From positions 1,180,001 to 1,244,000 of the forward strand of contig JAQISU010000058.1 in NCBI GenBank assembly GCA_029339505.1: DNA of 64,000 bases, written 5' to 3'. Source of the stretch: Unio delphinus. Its lineage: Eukaryota > Mollusca > Bivalvia > Unionida > Unionidae. Below the pieces are notes generated by a model. The model saw only the letters and a program-made list of their open reading frames with translations, was not told the DNA's origin and made no database searches. Shown in pieces: positions 26,498-39,895 of this stretch. Position 1 is the stretch's first letter. Each line of letters opens with the position of its first letter. The position numbers were made by a program, and so were the translations under genes.

Positions 26498-27018
26498 GGG
26501 ATTCTTGAATATGTAATAATTTCAGTCTTTCATTTGTAGAAATGTACATTTTAACACAAATGTATTGAAGGTAGACTATTCCATGATAATAATGACAATA
26601 TAAAATTCATATATAATAGCCACAATATAGTGGATGATATACTAATATCGACAAAGTTGCTTCCATTTATTATAAATTTTAGAATTAAGGATGCCAAATA
26701 AGCCTCTCATAATCCCACCAATCTGAAGTTTAAATTTGTTGATAAACTTGGTGAAAGAAGACCCAACAATGACAATGGTGGCAATGTTTTCAGATCAGAG
26801 AAGATCAAAATATACATTTCTTCAGGACTTTTTTTAAAACAAAACCTTTTATAAAATTGACCTTTAACTTTGTATTAAAATGTCTAGACTGAGATACAGT
26901 ATCAAAACACACTGTAAATTCATGATGATCTCAAGCCCCTGGTTGGATAATGAATGTGATAAAGCTAAAATCTAAGAGAAAATAACAACATGTCCTTTAT
27001 ACTTACAAACCAAGGTTA

Positions 27019-29645
27019 AGCATATGCTCTGAACAGAAATTTCTAGCATATGCTCATAACAGAAATTTCTAGCATATGCTCAGAACAGAAATTTCTAGCA
27101 TATGCTCATAACAGAAATTTCTAGCATATGCTCAGAACAGAAATTTCTAGCATATGCTCATAACAGAAATTTCTAGCATATGCTCATAACAGAAATTTCT
27201 AGCATATGCTCAGAACAGAAATTAATAGCATATGCTCAGAACAGAAATTTCTAGCATATGCTCCGAACAGAAATTTCTAGCATATGCTCAGAACAGAAAT
27301 TTCTAGCATATGCTCAGAACAAATTTCTAGCATATGCTCAGAACAGAAATTTCTAGCATATGCTCAAAACAGAAATTTCTAACATATGCTCATAACAGAA
27401 ATTTCTAGCATATGCTCAGAACTGAAATTTCTAGCATATGCTCAGAACAAATTAATAGCATATGCTCAGAACAAATTTCTAGCATATGCTCAGAACTGAA
27501 ATTTCTAGCATATGCTCAGAACAGAAATTTCTAGCATATGCTCAGAACAGAAATTTCTAGCATATGCTCAGAACAGAAATCAATAGCATATGCTCATAAC
27601 AGAAATTTCTAGCATATGCTCAGAACAGAAATTTCTAGCATATGCTCAGAACAGAAATTTCTAGCATATGCTCAGAACAGAAATTTCTAGCATATGCTCA
27701 TAACAGAAATTTCTAGCATATGCTCAGAACAGAAATTTCTAGCATATGCTCATAACAGAAATTTCTAGCATATGCTCATAACAGAAATTTCTAGCATATG
27801 CTCAGAACAGAAATTAATAGCATATGCTCAGAACAGAAATTTCTAGCATATGCTCCGAACAGAAATTTCTAGCATATGCTCAGAACAGAAATTTCTAGCA
27901 TATGCTCAGAACAAATTTCTAGCATATGCTCAGAACAGAAATTTCTAGCATATGCTCAAAACAGAAATTTCTAACATATGCTCATAACAGAAATTTCTAG
28001 CATATGCTCAGAACTGAAATTTCTAGCATATGCTCAGAACAAATTAATAGCATATGCTCAGAACAAATTTCTAGCATATGCTCAGAACTGAAATTTCTAG
28101 CATATGCTCAGAACAAATTTCTAGCATATGCTCAGAACAGAAATTTCTAGCATATGCTCAGAACAGAAATCAATAGCATATGCTCATAACAGAAATTTCT
28201 AGCATATGCTCAGAACAGAAATTTCTAGCATATGCTCAGAACAGAAATTAATAGCATATGCTCAGAACAGAAATTTCTAGCATATGCTCAGAACAGAAAT
28301 TAATAGCATATGCTCAGAACAGAAATTTCTAGCACATGCTCAGAACAGAAATTTCTAGCATATGCTCATAACAGAAATTTTTAGCACATGCTCAGAACAG
28401 AAATTTCTAGCATATGCTCAGAACAGAAATTTCTAGCATATGCTCAGAACAAATTAATAGCATATGCTCTGAACAGAAATTTCTAGCATATGCTCAGAAC
28501 AGAAATTAATAGCATATGCTCAGTACAGAAATTTCTAGCATATGCTCAGTACAGAAATTTCTAGCATATGCTCAGAACAGAAATTTCTAGCATATGCTCA
28601 GAACAGAAATTTCTAGCATATGTTCAGAACAGAAATTTCTAGCATATGCTTAGAACAGAAATTTCTAGCATATGCTCAGTACAGAAATTTCCAGCATATG
28701 CTCAGAACAGAAATTTCTAGCATATGCTTAGAACAGAAATTTTTAGCACATGCTGAGAACAGAAATTTCTAGCATATGCTCAGAACAGAAATTTCTAGCA
28801 TATGCTCAGAACAGAAATTAATAGCATATGCTCAGAACAGAAATTTCTAGCATATGCTCAGAACAGAAATTAATAGCATATGCTCAGTACAGAAATTTCT
28901 AGCATATGCTCAGTACAGAAATTTCTAGCATATGCTCAGAACAGAAATTTCTAGTATATGCTTAGAACAGAAATTAATAGCATATGCTCATAACAGAAAT
29001 TTTTAGCACATGCTCAGAACAGAAATTTCTAGGATATGCTCATAACAGAAATTTCTAGCATATGCTCAGAACAGAAATTAATAGCATATGCTCAGAACAG
29101 AAATTTCTAGCATATGCTCAGAACAGAAATTTCTAGCATATGCTCATAACAAATTTCTAGCATATGCTCAGAACAAATTTCTAGCATATGCTCAGAACAG
29201 AAATTTCTAGCATATGCTCAGAACAGAAATTTCTAGCATATGCTCAGAACAGAAATTAATAGCATATGCTCAGTACAGAAATTTCTAGCATATGCTCAGA
29301 ACAGAAATTTCTAGCATATGCTCAGAACAGAAATTTCTAGCATATGCTCAGAACAGAAATTAATAGCATATGCTCAGAACAGAAATTTCTAGCATATGCT
29401 CATAACAAATTTCTAGCATATGCTCTGAACAGAAATTTCTAGCATATGCTCAGAACAGAAATTAATAGCATATGCTCAGTACAGAAATTTCTAGCATATG
29501 CTCAGAACAGAAATTTCTAGCATATGCTCAGAACAGAAATTTCTAGCATATGCTTAGAACAGAAATTAATAGCATATGCTCATAACAGAAATTTTTAGCA
29601 CATGCTCAGAACAGAAATTTCTAGCATATGCTCAGAACAGAAATT
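27019..29645. repeat. 26-bp satellite array of paired palindromes, about 101 units
   Basis: The unit is AGCATATGCT, then CAGAAC, then AGAAATTTCT. Both ten-base parts are perfect palindromes, and the second abuts the first palindrome of the next unit. Variants include AATTAAT or ATCAAT replacing the second palindrome, CATAAC for CAGAAC, CACATGCT, and 3-bp-deleted units (GAACAAATTTCT). A block with several rare variants (CTCCGAAC, the deletion unit, CTCAAAAC) recurs with a 592-bp offset. Not coding. Confidence 0.97.
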
Positions 29646-29984
29646 CCTTTCAAACTTAAGTTGAAAAAGATCAATAAATAAGTACAATAAAAACTTTTAT
29701 CATCATGAAAGGATCATCTGCTTTTAAGACAGAAAGAAAATATACAATACTAAATCAGAAATAAAAAATATAAAATATAAAAATATCTGCAGGATAATTT
29801 TAAATATAAGAAGTAAATTATCAAAGATGTCACAATATTTTGTGCAAATATTACTACTACTAACAATCTAAATATTCTAATAGCAGATCAAGAAGTAAGT
29901 GATAGTACAATATAAACATCCCTTCAAGAATGAGATAGTTCACTGTTCCATGCTTGGTTAGTGAAACAAAGTCAAGAAAGGAAT

Positions 29985-30335
29985 GTTAGCTGTACTACAC
30001 ATCATGTGTAACACCATCAGGCACAAAGTAGGCCATTAAGAAGATCTCACCACTGTCAAAAAGAGAAAGCTGAAATGGTATGGCCATGTCACTAGAGCCA
30101 ACAGTCTAACCACAACAGTACTGCAGGGTAGTGTCCAAGGTGACAAAAGGAGAGGCAGACAGAAAAAAGTGGACTGACATTATCACAGAATGGACCAGGA
30201 ACAGTTTTGCAGAGACACAGGCATGGCACATGATTGAGACTAGTGGAGAATATTGGTCAGATGTTCAGCAGCACAGTGCCTCAACAACCATATTAGGTCA
30301 AGAGACTGATGATGCTGATGATGATGATATCATTA
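29985..30335 (+). pseudogene. 3' end of a non-LTR retrotransposon ORF2 (fragment)
   Basis: Translation gives VKKRKLKWYGHVTRANSL, a TVLQGSVQG phrase, RRGRQKK and finally RSRD. This matches the well-known C-terminal tail of LINE ORF2 proteins (KRRKLxWFGHVTRxDSLxKTxLQG, RRGRQ, WTDNIxEWT). One frameshift lies in the A-run near 30165: upstream residues are in one frame, while KKWTDIITEWTRNSFAETQA is in the next, and stops follow. It ends in a GAT/TGA-rich simple tail (30308-30329), as expected for a LINE 3' terminus. The rest is absent (5' truncation). Confidence 0.8.
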
Positions 30336-30503
30336 TGGTTAAAACAATAATGTCAAACAACTTTAATTCAAACTAGGAAATTAATTATAGACATTAAATC
30401 GAATAATTAGATTCGGTGTCCATACTTACATTATATCAGGTAATTAAATAATATTTACTTTCCATACTTAAATGATATCAAATAAGTAAATTATATACAA
30501 TGT

Positions 30504-30552
<49 letters not shown>
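30504..30552. repeat. (TA)n microsatellite
   Basis: Uninterrupted TA dinucleotide run followed by CACACACC. Confidence 0.95.
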
Positions 30553-30555
<3 letters not shown>

Positions 30556-32596
30556 CAGATTTTATAGATTCATTATCCTTAATTTCAGATACATTTGTAG
30601 GAACAGTTCACTTTGCTCTCCAATTTTAAACATTCACTGCACATTTTGCCGCATAACTTTAACAGAAACAATCTCAACAAATTGCATTTTTCATATGTTA
30701 ATATATCTTTCTTTCACAGTTACTTTTTCAAGGATAATAAATCATTTATAATGAGTTAAGAAAGTTATAACACAAGTTCAAAAAGAAAATTACAACATGA
30801 ACTTTATAAGTTAGCTGATCTGTAATAATGAATGTTTTAAACCAGAAAAGTTTTTAAAAAAAATAAAACTGTATATTAATGTATTCAGAGGAATTTAACA
30901 AAGCAATAATTAGATTAGCTATCATAAAAAAAAGGAGATGGAATATTTATTCATATTTGGGTGTAAATATCATACAATATTCAGAATAAAAAACATGCCC
31001 AATGACATTATTTTTGCTTTATTTTCTTTTTGACTTTTGAAACATCAAGTATCAGATGGTACATGCAATAACTTTCTGCATGATTTTTCTTTGCTTATGC
31101 AGACATGTAATAACTCACAAATTTGCTGGGGTCTTTAGACAACAATTCTGATTGCCACAAGCATATTCATCTGGAACAGCCTTCTGAAAATTAGTTTAAT
31201 CCTTTTTAAATTTCCTTGCATCAAAGCTGTAAGTTTTAAAGATCCAATTATTTCACAGATTCCATCCTATTGCTTTGGTTCACCTTTTAAATCAATATTG
31301 ATAAACGTGACCAGGAGTAAAACTTCAAACAGTATGATTTAAAAAAGAGACTGCTCGTAAGAACATGCTCTACAAGTCAATAATAAAAGGATACTCAAAA
31401 ATATTCATATTTGTTGTCTTTATAAGTCACTCTTTCTATCTTAGCATCATATTATGCTTGCTTTTAAGCAGAAGTATGTTTATGTAATATACGTATGCAA
31501 ACACAAATTCATTTCAGGATATAATACCCATGCTCTACATGAAATGAAACAGACAGGCAAATAGTTGAGAGCCACAAATGTCGAATACATGTATATAGTG
31601 TGTCTAACAGATTTTTCTCGAAATTGTATTTTCTAAAATTTCCAACCGTTCAAGGAAATAAAATTAAAATAATCATCAAGGAGACTCGTATGTGTGCGTA
31701 TCTGTTTAAGTGTAGTTGACATTTGCGCATTTTGAAAACACTCGAGTTATATCATGACAAATATAATGAACATTAATAGAAATGCCTAAATCAATAATAA
31801 AAGAACCTTAAGAAGTTAGAATTTTTTCTCGCTGTATTGAAAACCTCAATTGACTGCTATGATTAAAGCTTTATAAAATAAACATATTTTTTTTATTCCT
31901 TGAGCAAGATAAATTGCAGAAACGTTTTACAAACTGATACACTTTCACAAAATCAAATAATATGAACTAGAGCATAAGATAGTAATCGAAAAATAATGAC
32001 ATTCTGAAATGGACAGAGAACATTTATTTGAAAGCTGGGAGCAGTGCAAGTTAGTGAGAAAAAAGATGTAAAAACAACAGATCAAATATTGATATAATTT
32101 CTTTTTAAGATAGTGAAATATCGATCCTGCTTGCAAAATGTGAGCAGTCTGTCACATTCTCTTGATCTACATCTGCCATCTTTAATTACTGAACTATCCC
32201 AAAGTAAGTTACACTGAGATATCCTCTGATGTTTTCAAGGGGAGATACTAAATGTGAAACCTCCTATAGATATCTATATCTATAGTCAACATGTTACAGA
32301 AACTGGAAACTCATAATGTACTTTAGCCAGTTAAATGAAAAACTGCCTTATGATGGTTTTGGACACGTGCACAGCTTAAAAAATGGTAAAGTGGCTACTT
32401 TTCTATCTTCAATCAACATTTGATGAAGTCTTCCTTTCAGATGTGGTACAGAAAGATATTTCATTGTACTATTGATGTTTATTACGGTCAAGATAAGTCC
32501 TTATTGGAAACGTTGTGGACATTAGATTTACCTTTTAGAGAACTCTTGCTAAATTTAATTTTCCCATAATGATTTAATGTGTGTGCATGTGATTAG

Positions 32597-32876
32597 GATT
32601 TTTAACATAGTTTTAACAATTATTCAGTCATATCGCTAATATGTCTGCAGTGTAACAGTTTATAATGATGTCTAGCATTGAGGCATCAAGCCGCAGACAT
32701 GTAGCATTATTTCCCACCCAGTCACATTATTATGATGCCAGGTTGACCAGTCTTAACACTAACCTCATAATGCAGAGTGCTAAGTGAGGCAGTTGCTAGT
32801 ATCATTTGCATAAAACAAATCTACCACCTCATGCATCCAAGGCAGATGCTATAACCAATTAGTCCGCTGGAGCGAT
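32597..32876 (-). repeat. SINE family B, copy 2 (most decayed)
   Basis: Shares the family B body (CAGTCATATCGCTAATATGT, CCGCAGACATGTAGCATTAT, CCCACCCAGTCACATTATTA on the plus strand). The tRNA-like head is badly eroded (GCTCCAGCGGACTAATTGGT on the minus strand) and the B box is nearly lost. Confidence 0.8.
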
Positions 32877-33924
32877 CACACTATGATTTAATGATTGACC
32901 AGGAAGATATTTACAAATGATTTCCAAATCTAATTTTTCAATATATTAAAGAGGAGTACCATTCTACTGAAATCAACCCACGTATTCTGTTTTTGAATGA
33001 AAAATCTTTAATGGATTGTACTAACCCATTTTTTCCTGAATACAACTACAGTCAGAATGCCTCATTCTATCGTTAATACACCTGTGGTCGTAGTATCCGA
33101 TTTTATCATATTTTATCGAGGTGTTTTGTTGTTCAATTTTAGTACAATTATTATAACTTTGAACTAACAGTTCTAGAAACTTCGAATTTGGACCAAAATA
33201 CTAGAAATAGAATTATCTTTATTTTACTTGCATACTATTAGGAGCAATTCATTCATCTTCATGAACAAAAGATTCACTGAACGTCATGGTAACTTTTTTA
33301 ATTTGTTTTTTCTTCTTTCAAGTTATATTTCAAAATACAGTTGTGAGCATGTACATTGAAAAATGATAACACATATATCACTGTGTTGCAAATGTAATAA
33401 CCTTTTCAGTGATACTGTTTTATATACTTTAAAAGCGAAATAACAATGTTACAACATTTTTAGTAAACATGGTGAAGGTCATCACAATTTATGCTGCTGC
33501 TGCTGCTGTATGATGCTCCATTTTAACACAATGTAATTAGAATTGCTTCTCTGGAATCAGGCACTGCAGTTGAAATTGGTAAGCAGGATCAGATGGGTTA
33601 ATTCAATCATTCAACAGATAATTACAAGTTTAATGTCAAATAAGAAAACAGGCATAGTTTCAGATTTCACAAAAATGTCAAGCGATGCTTTTCAATCTGA
33701 AACTGAATTACTTAAAAAAATAATGCTATGTGTGCAAAATTATCTTTGACCAATTGACATCAACAGTCTTGCTCTAAAACATGATCTTTGCTGCTATTAT
33801 GAGCCAATCAACAACAGTGAATACATTTTCTCTTTTTGCCTGTAATGTTGACATCTGTTCTCAAGTTTTTCTCTGAGATAACTTTCAGGATATTCCATGC
33901 CTTAAGCAACATGTACAGCATGGA

Positions 33925-34032
33925 AAATTAAAAAATAAAAAAAAAATAAAGGTTTCAATTCCATGATATATAGATATAGATATATATATATATAGATATA
34001 TATATATTAAAAAAAATAAAGGTTTCAATTCC

Positions 34033-34082
<50 letters not shown>

Positions 34083-34103
34083 AAAAATAAAGGTTTCAAT
34101 TCC

Positions 34104-34196
<93 letters not shown>
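33925..34196. repeat. compound (TA)n repeat with three copies of a common lead, then (CA)n
   Basis: The lead AATAAAGGTTTCAATTCCAT occurs three times (about 33946, 34016, 34086), each followed by a TA-rich tract: interrupted TATAGA, then pure TA, then longer pure TA ending in a (CA)n run at 34170-34196. Confidence 0.92.
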
Positions 34197-34197
<1 letters not shown>

Positions 34198-34374
34198 TAA
34201 ATACTAATGGGATAGGGTAAATGAAAGAAAAACTTCACAACATGCTCTAACTGTATACTATTTAATTTATTCTTCAAATTTATTCTGCTTATTAATTTGT
34301 CAGGAAACTGAAAATTTAAACAATCAGTTTCAGATAAAAGACTTTAAAAAAACACAACTACATCAAATTCATTG

Positions 34375-34770
34375 CACCAATCATCTTCAAGGCATGTAGT
34401 GATGATAATATTATGTTTGACCAATCATCTACAAGGCATGTAGTGATGATATTATATTTGACCAATCATCTTTAAGGCAATTAGTGATGATGATATATTA
34501 TTTTTGACCAATCATCTTCAAGGCATGTAGTGATGATGATATTATGTTTGACCAATCATCTTCAAGGCATGGCCACATGTAGTGGTGCTGATATCATGTT
34601 CGACCAATCATTTTTAAGTCTTAGTGATGATGATATTATGTTGAACCAATCATCTTTAAGGCAATTAGTGATGACATTATGATGGGCTTTTGACAAATCA
34701 TCTTCAAGGTAGTGATGATGATATTAAGATGACATTTTAACAAATTATCTTGAAGTCACTTAGTGATGAT
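34375..34770. repeat. irregular minisatellite, about nine copies of 40-60 bp
   Basis: Core phrases ACCAATCATCTTCAAGGCAT and TAGTGATGATGATATTATG repeat with many length changes and growing divergence to the right. Confidence 0.85.
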
Positions 34771-36023
34771 TTTATGATGACCTTTTGTAGCTGAATACTT
34801 TGAACATGTGCAATAAGGCAGATATTTTCGGCGTTTGACAAAGTTCTGAATCTTATCAATTTTTCACATGCTAATTTTGTGCATATTAAACTCTTTATTA
34901 GAACATTACTCAATCCAAATGCTATCAACATATGTTGCATCCATGTACAGATTCAAGACTGAATATAGGGCTCTGGATTCAAAACTGAAAAACTGAATAA
35001 CTATTGAGTCAAAGTAAATGAATGGCTAAGCTTTATTTAATGCAAACAAATTTCATAAAAATGAAGCATTAGAATTTAATGATGGCATGCCACTGTAGAA
35101 TACCCATTTTCTAGTACTATTTTTCAGATTGAAATTTATCTAACAAGTTGACCACTGCAAATTCCCCATGGAATTTTCTAACAATCCTCATGTCTCACCT
35201 TTGGGGGTGTATCCTGGTGTCATAATCTAAAATCCATTACATGTATCTACCTGCTTTGTAATGACGACCAAACGAATGAAAGGAAGGGGAAAAAAAAGAG
35301 CTTTTCTCAAACCATCTCAATAAAATCTGCAAAAAATTCTTCATTAAACACAATAACTTCCTTTAACACAGTGCAAGTTTTCAATAATTACAAGTCATTC
35401 CATACTAAATTATAACTACTAATTTTGCACATAAACTCTTAAGCTTCCATTGTTCAAAAAGGCATAAGATACATGAGATGTCTGAAGAACAAGTGTCAAC
35501 CAGAATAACATGGCCAAATCTTGCTGCAGAAACATTAAACAGCCATGTAATTCTTGTGACAATGAATATCATAATGAAAACAATAATGAAGTTTATTCAG
35601 GTGTCAGGTTATAATGGAATATAGAAGTACAATTGTGGATGAGGAAAATCACAACTATCAGGTAACTGAACAATACTGATTGCAACTGCCCTGAAATCAA
35701 TCAATTAATAAATTAATCAATGAATCCAAAACGAAACAGGGAAAAAGCATGTTTGCATCAGTGACTGCAATGTTGATATGGAATAGCAGGGATCACAGTG
35801 AGCTTTGCCAGTGTCACAAATTGTTACTGTTTTTACATTAATGGCAACAAAATATATACTATCAGGTAATCTTTTTTGGCAACAACATATTTTGGCTGTA
35901 GAAAATTGCACATACAGTCTTGTTTTTGGAGCTGAGAAATTTAAAGGCACCATTACAGGAAGCCACAAATTTGGATATAAAATTACACTGGAATATCTAC
36001 TTTGTTGCTGTTGTTGTTAAAGG

Positions 36024-36250
36024 GTTTAATGACATTTTTCAGCACAAGATAGGCTATACATGGCAGCCAGTATTATTGGTGGAGGAAGAACCCAGGTAAA
36101 CCCCAGAAAAAACCACTGACCCATGAGAAGCTACTGGCAAGCATTCTCACATACCCACATTGGCTCAGCCTGAGACTCGAACCCATGCAAAGGTGAGATG
36201 GCAGTGATCTGTAACTGTCAGCACCTTAGACCACTCGAGGCCACTGCACT
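36024..36250 (-). repeat. SINE family A, copy 3
   Basis: Minus-strand copy with B box GGGTTCGAGTCTCAG and the body phrases GCCAGTAGCTTCTCATGGGT and GGTTCTTCCTCCACCAATAA. The A-box region is altered (GGCCTCGAGTGGTCT) and the segment between the boxes is slightly deleted. Confidence 0.85.
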
Positions 36251-38814
36251 GGAATCTATTCTTACATTAAAAAAATCCTTTGTTCATATTGACAAAGCAC
36301 CCTAACATGGCATTGTTATATCATACTCCACTTATACTGATGTAAGGCCTTAGTACTCTGTGCTGTAATATAACCCAAATGGCCAGGTTACTGGACTAGC
36401 TACAATCGACCACCTCTGAAGTTGGAAACTGAATGTCTACAATCTACCAGACAATGACAATTTCTTTCCTTTCAGAAAAATGTACCAGAAAAAATAGCTT
36501 AGCTGAAACTTCAAAGAAAAATTATTACAATGAAGCAGCAATTGTTCTGTTGTTCTAAGCAAAATTAAACAAAAAATTTGCATCCGTCAATGTTTACAAT
36601 TATTTGATGTTTCCGCAGCAAATAAGAAATGGGCTTTTGTTTAGTCCTTCAAAGAGTGCCATTAGCAACACCTTCAATAACTCATGAACCTTCATTCAAG
36701 CAAAGCTGATGACCTTTGATCAAAGAAAATCTGCAACAAACTTAAATAAAACCAATGTTTCATTTTTCATAGTGATTGGAAAATATGTATTATGAAGTGA
36801 AAGTTTCCTGTTTGCAACAAAAACGTTCATGCTTACAATCACAAACAATTGCAGTTTTAAACCCAAATTAAAGTTCCAATATTCTGAAACAAGAGATATC
36901 TTGCCATCATGCCAAATGAAGGTGGAACATGTTGCAAAAATGTGAAACTTTTTAACTTGTTCACGTTTTGATTTCCTCATGGCCTCATCCCCTTGGTAAC
37001 CTTGGCATCATGGTACGTGTCTCTGGCTGATCAAAATCTAGGCCAATTTGAGTAAATGTACATGTAGAATATATACAGCCACATCCAACAGGATAATACC
37101 AGAGTGAATTGTTTCAGGAAACATGTTTGTTGACAATGAGATATAAAGGAAACAAGGACTACCGTTTTTTAGATACTAGTTGTGTTTTCTAGTGAGATTT
37201 GACTGATACATGAATTTTATAACATGAATACTCAAATTAATGATCTTTCATATGCATGCATATTATTTAACACATTGTGGAGTGTATTACACAAATGTAA
37301 GCTGTCAGTATACAAGTGTATTTCAGACTAGCTGTCTTCATTTAATAAATGTTTCAGTTTTCTTTTTCTCTGCATGAATCCTAGTCAGTGATGACAGGTC
37401 ATGTCTTAAAATTTTCACTAGTGTGCAAATTATCAAATTATTTTTAGCCCCCACCCATCCACCTTTTATGTAAACATTGCTTCTGTCAAAAATATTACCT
37501 TGGTTCCAAGGATGTGGAGATTTATGGATACTACTGAAATATGAAAATGGCAACATTGTTTGAAAATTGGTAACAAAATATTGAGGTTAGCAATTTTGTT
37601 TGGCAAAAACTTTTTTAAAGCCAGAACCTTATCTAAATAGCATAAAGAGATACCAATAATATTCTTGATACCAGAAGTTACTAGTGAAAAGGATTGAGCC
37701 ACGGTATTGGTCAAGCTCTGCCTTATAATCAATGTCTTATCTAGGGAGGAAGTATGATAAATGTACAAAATTGGCAAAATCCACATGTGCTCCAAATTGA
37801 CATATATACTGGAAAATATGGTATACTACTGTTCTTACAAGCTATTCAAAATCTTGTTTGTGTATCAGATAATTAAGTTAACCCAATAAATTGATCGAAA
37901 AGGTTTGTCCTTGGCTAATAACACTGGACCTTACTCAATGTTTAAGGGTCTTCCACGAGGCAAAACATGCCACTGGATCTTCTGGAGGCGGTGGATGAGG
38001 GATTGGGAGGGAGAGAGTTTAACAAATTCAATCCCTCCTTTTCAGATAAAGAATTTTGATTTGGTTTGATTCACCAGTATTTTCAAATATTTGATATTTG
38101 CAGATGCAAAAAGCAACTCCACGTAGTGAATTAGTAGGGCTTAACAGCACATCAGTTCAACTATATGATGCTAAATAAATTCATGTTCTAAAAATGAAAA
38201 TACAAAGACTTGTACAGGATTAAATCTAGTAAACACAAGGTACTGAAAGCTACGAACAAACAAAATACTCAAATGTTTATTGCCACCCACAACCATTCTC
38301 CAAGTAAATGGAAGTGCTTATTGTTGCCTGACTAATGTCTAATGTGTCCTATTGTCATCATAACCATTTGCCAGCTGGCTTGATTTCATCAATTGAACAA
38401 ATGAAGCACTGTCAAAACCGCTGACATTATTGACTATTCATGATTCTTTTCATCTAATTTCCTGTAGCAAAATTTCCCTGTGAATAATAATACCATATAT
38501 TAAAACTGCTCAATAATTCCTATCAACTATGACCAGTCAAAATAAGTGTTGAAAAATTACAACTTCATGTTACCAAAATTTTAAAGAATGATTATATACA
38601 TATTTCAGGCATATTCTATTCTGAGGAAACAATATACTAAGTTGGCTCACATTTAAGTATTCCAATGTAAAAGCTTTGAATCCTGACAATGAACATGGAA
38701 GAATGAAAAATATCCCTATCAATAAGAAATACCTCATTCAATAAATGTTTATATTTTACCAGTCATAAGAAATAATTTGATTGTACACTACTGACAATGG
38801 GAACATAAAACTGC

Positions 38815-38960
38815 AGTCAGTTCAGCAGTTAGTGTACCAGACTTGCAGCCTTTAGAGTGCGGGTTTGAATCCAACACAGTTTGGTTACCATGTTCCCTAG
38901 CCTGACAAATCAACTTAATTTTCTTCAGCAAGCTATAACCTTAATGTGTTGCTAAAACAC
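38815..38960 (+). repeat. possible tRNA-derived SINE
   Basis: A-box-like TTAGTGTACCAGACTTGC and B-box-like GCGGGTTTGAATCC are spaced as in class I tRNAs, followed by a short body ending near GTGTTGCTAAAACACC. The end resembles the sequence at 22180. Confidence 0.5.
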
Positions 38961-38999
38961 CCAAACCAAGCCAATCTGCAAAGTTGCTGTCTCGAAGGC

Positions 39000-39390
39000 T
39001 TATGATGTGCAGATGTGTGCATGTGTGTTGTTGTGTTAATTATTGACATGCTGTCTTGCCTGCAAACACATTTATGATGTGAGCATGTGTGCGCAGTGTG
39101 TGTGTGTGTGTAATAACTGACATGCTGTCTTGCCTGTAAACAGGTTTATAATGTGTAGAATGTGTGTTAATTACAGACATGCTTTCTTGCTTGCAAACAG
39201 GATTATATGTGTAGAAGTATGTGCATGCATCTGCGAGAGTTTGTGTGTGCGCACATGCATTTGTGTGTGTGTGTGTGTGTGTGTGTGAATGTGTGTGTGT
39301 GTGTGGTAATTACCGACATGCTGTCTTGCCTGCAAACAGGTTTATGATGTGTAGATGTGTGTGTGCATGTTAATTTCTGATGCCACTGAT
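39000..39390. repeat. GT-rich compound minisatellite, about four copies of 80-100 bp
   Basis: ACATGCTGTCTTGCCTGCAA followed by ACAGGTTTATGATGTGTAGA and a variable (GT)n run repeats four times. The longest GT run is near 39255-39303. Confidence 0.85.
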
Positions 39391-39611
39391 TATGCCAATC
39401 TCATGTTCTGCAAAGTCTGTTAAGACAAACTCCTATCTGATTTGTAACTAATAGTATGATAGGTAAGTTGCAACACCCAAAAAATAATACAACAAAATCC
39501 ACCCAGATCATCGAATTTAGCTTAGTAATTGTTAGACACCATTGTGCTGTAGTTTTAAAAAAGTATTATTTACACTTAATGATGCCGAGGTTTAGGCAGC
39601 AAGGATTACTT

Positions 39612-39895
39612 TTCCAAAATTATAAACATGGATGTTCTTTCTCCTGATTCTGAAGTTTTTTGAATTAGGTGTTCTACATTTTTACTGGCAAAATTATAAA
39701 CATGGGTTTTATGAATTAGTGTGTTCTACATTTTTACTGGCAAAATTATAAGCATGAATGTTCTTTTTCCTGATTCTGATGTTTTTTTTATGAATTAGGT
39801 GTTCTACATTTTTACTGGCAAAATTATAAGCATGGATGTTCTTTTTCCCGATTCTGATGTTTTTTTTATGAATTAGGTGTTCTACATTTTTACAG
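39612..39895. repeat. minisatellite of about 80 bp, four copies
   Basis: Repeated phrases: GAATTAGGTGTTCTACATTT, TTACTGGCAAAATTATAAGC, ATGGATGTTCTTTTTCCTGA, TTCTGATGTTTTTTT. One copy is shortened. Confidence 0.88.

Noticed and set aside
27019..29645. CRISPR-like appearance of palindromic repeats
   Set aside because: No spacers; the 26-bp unit is simply tandem. Eukaryotic context.
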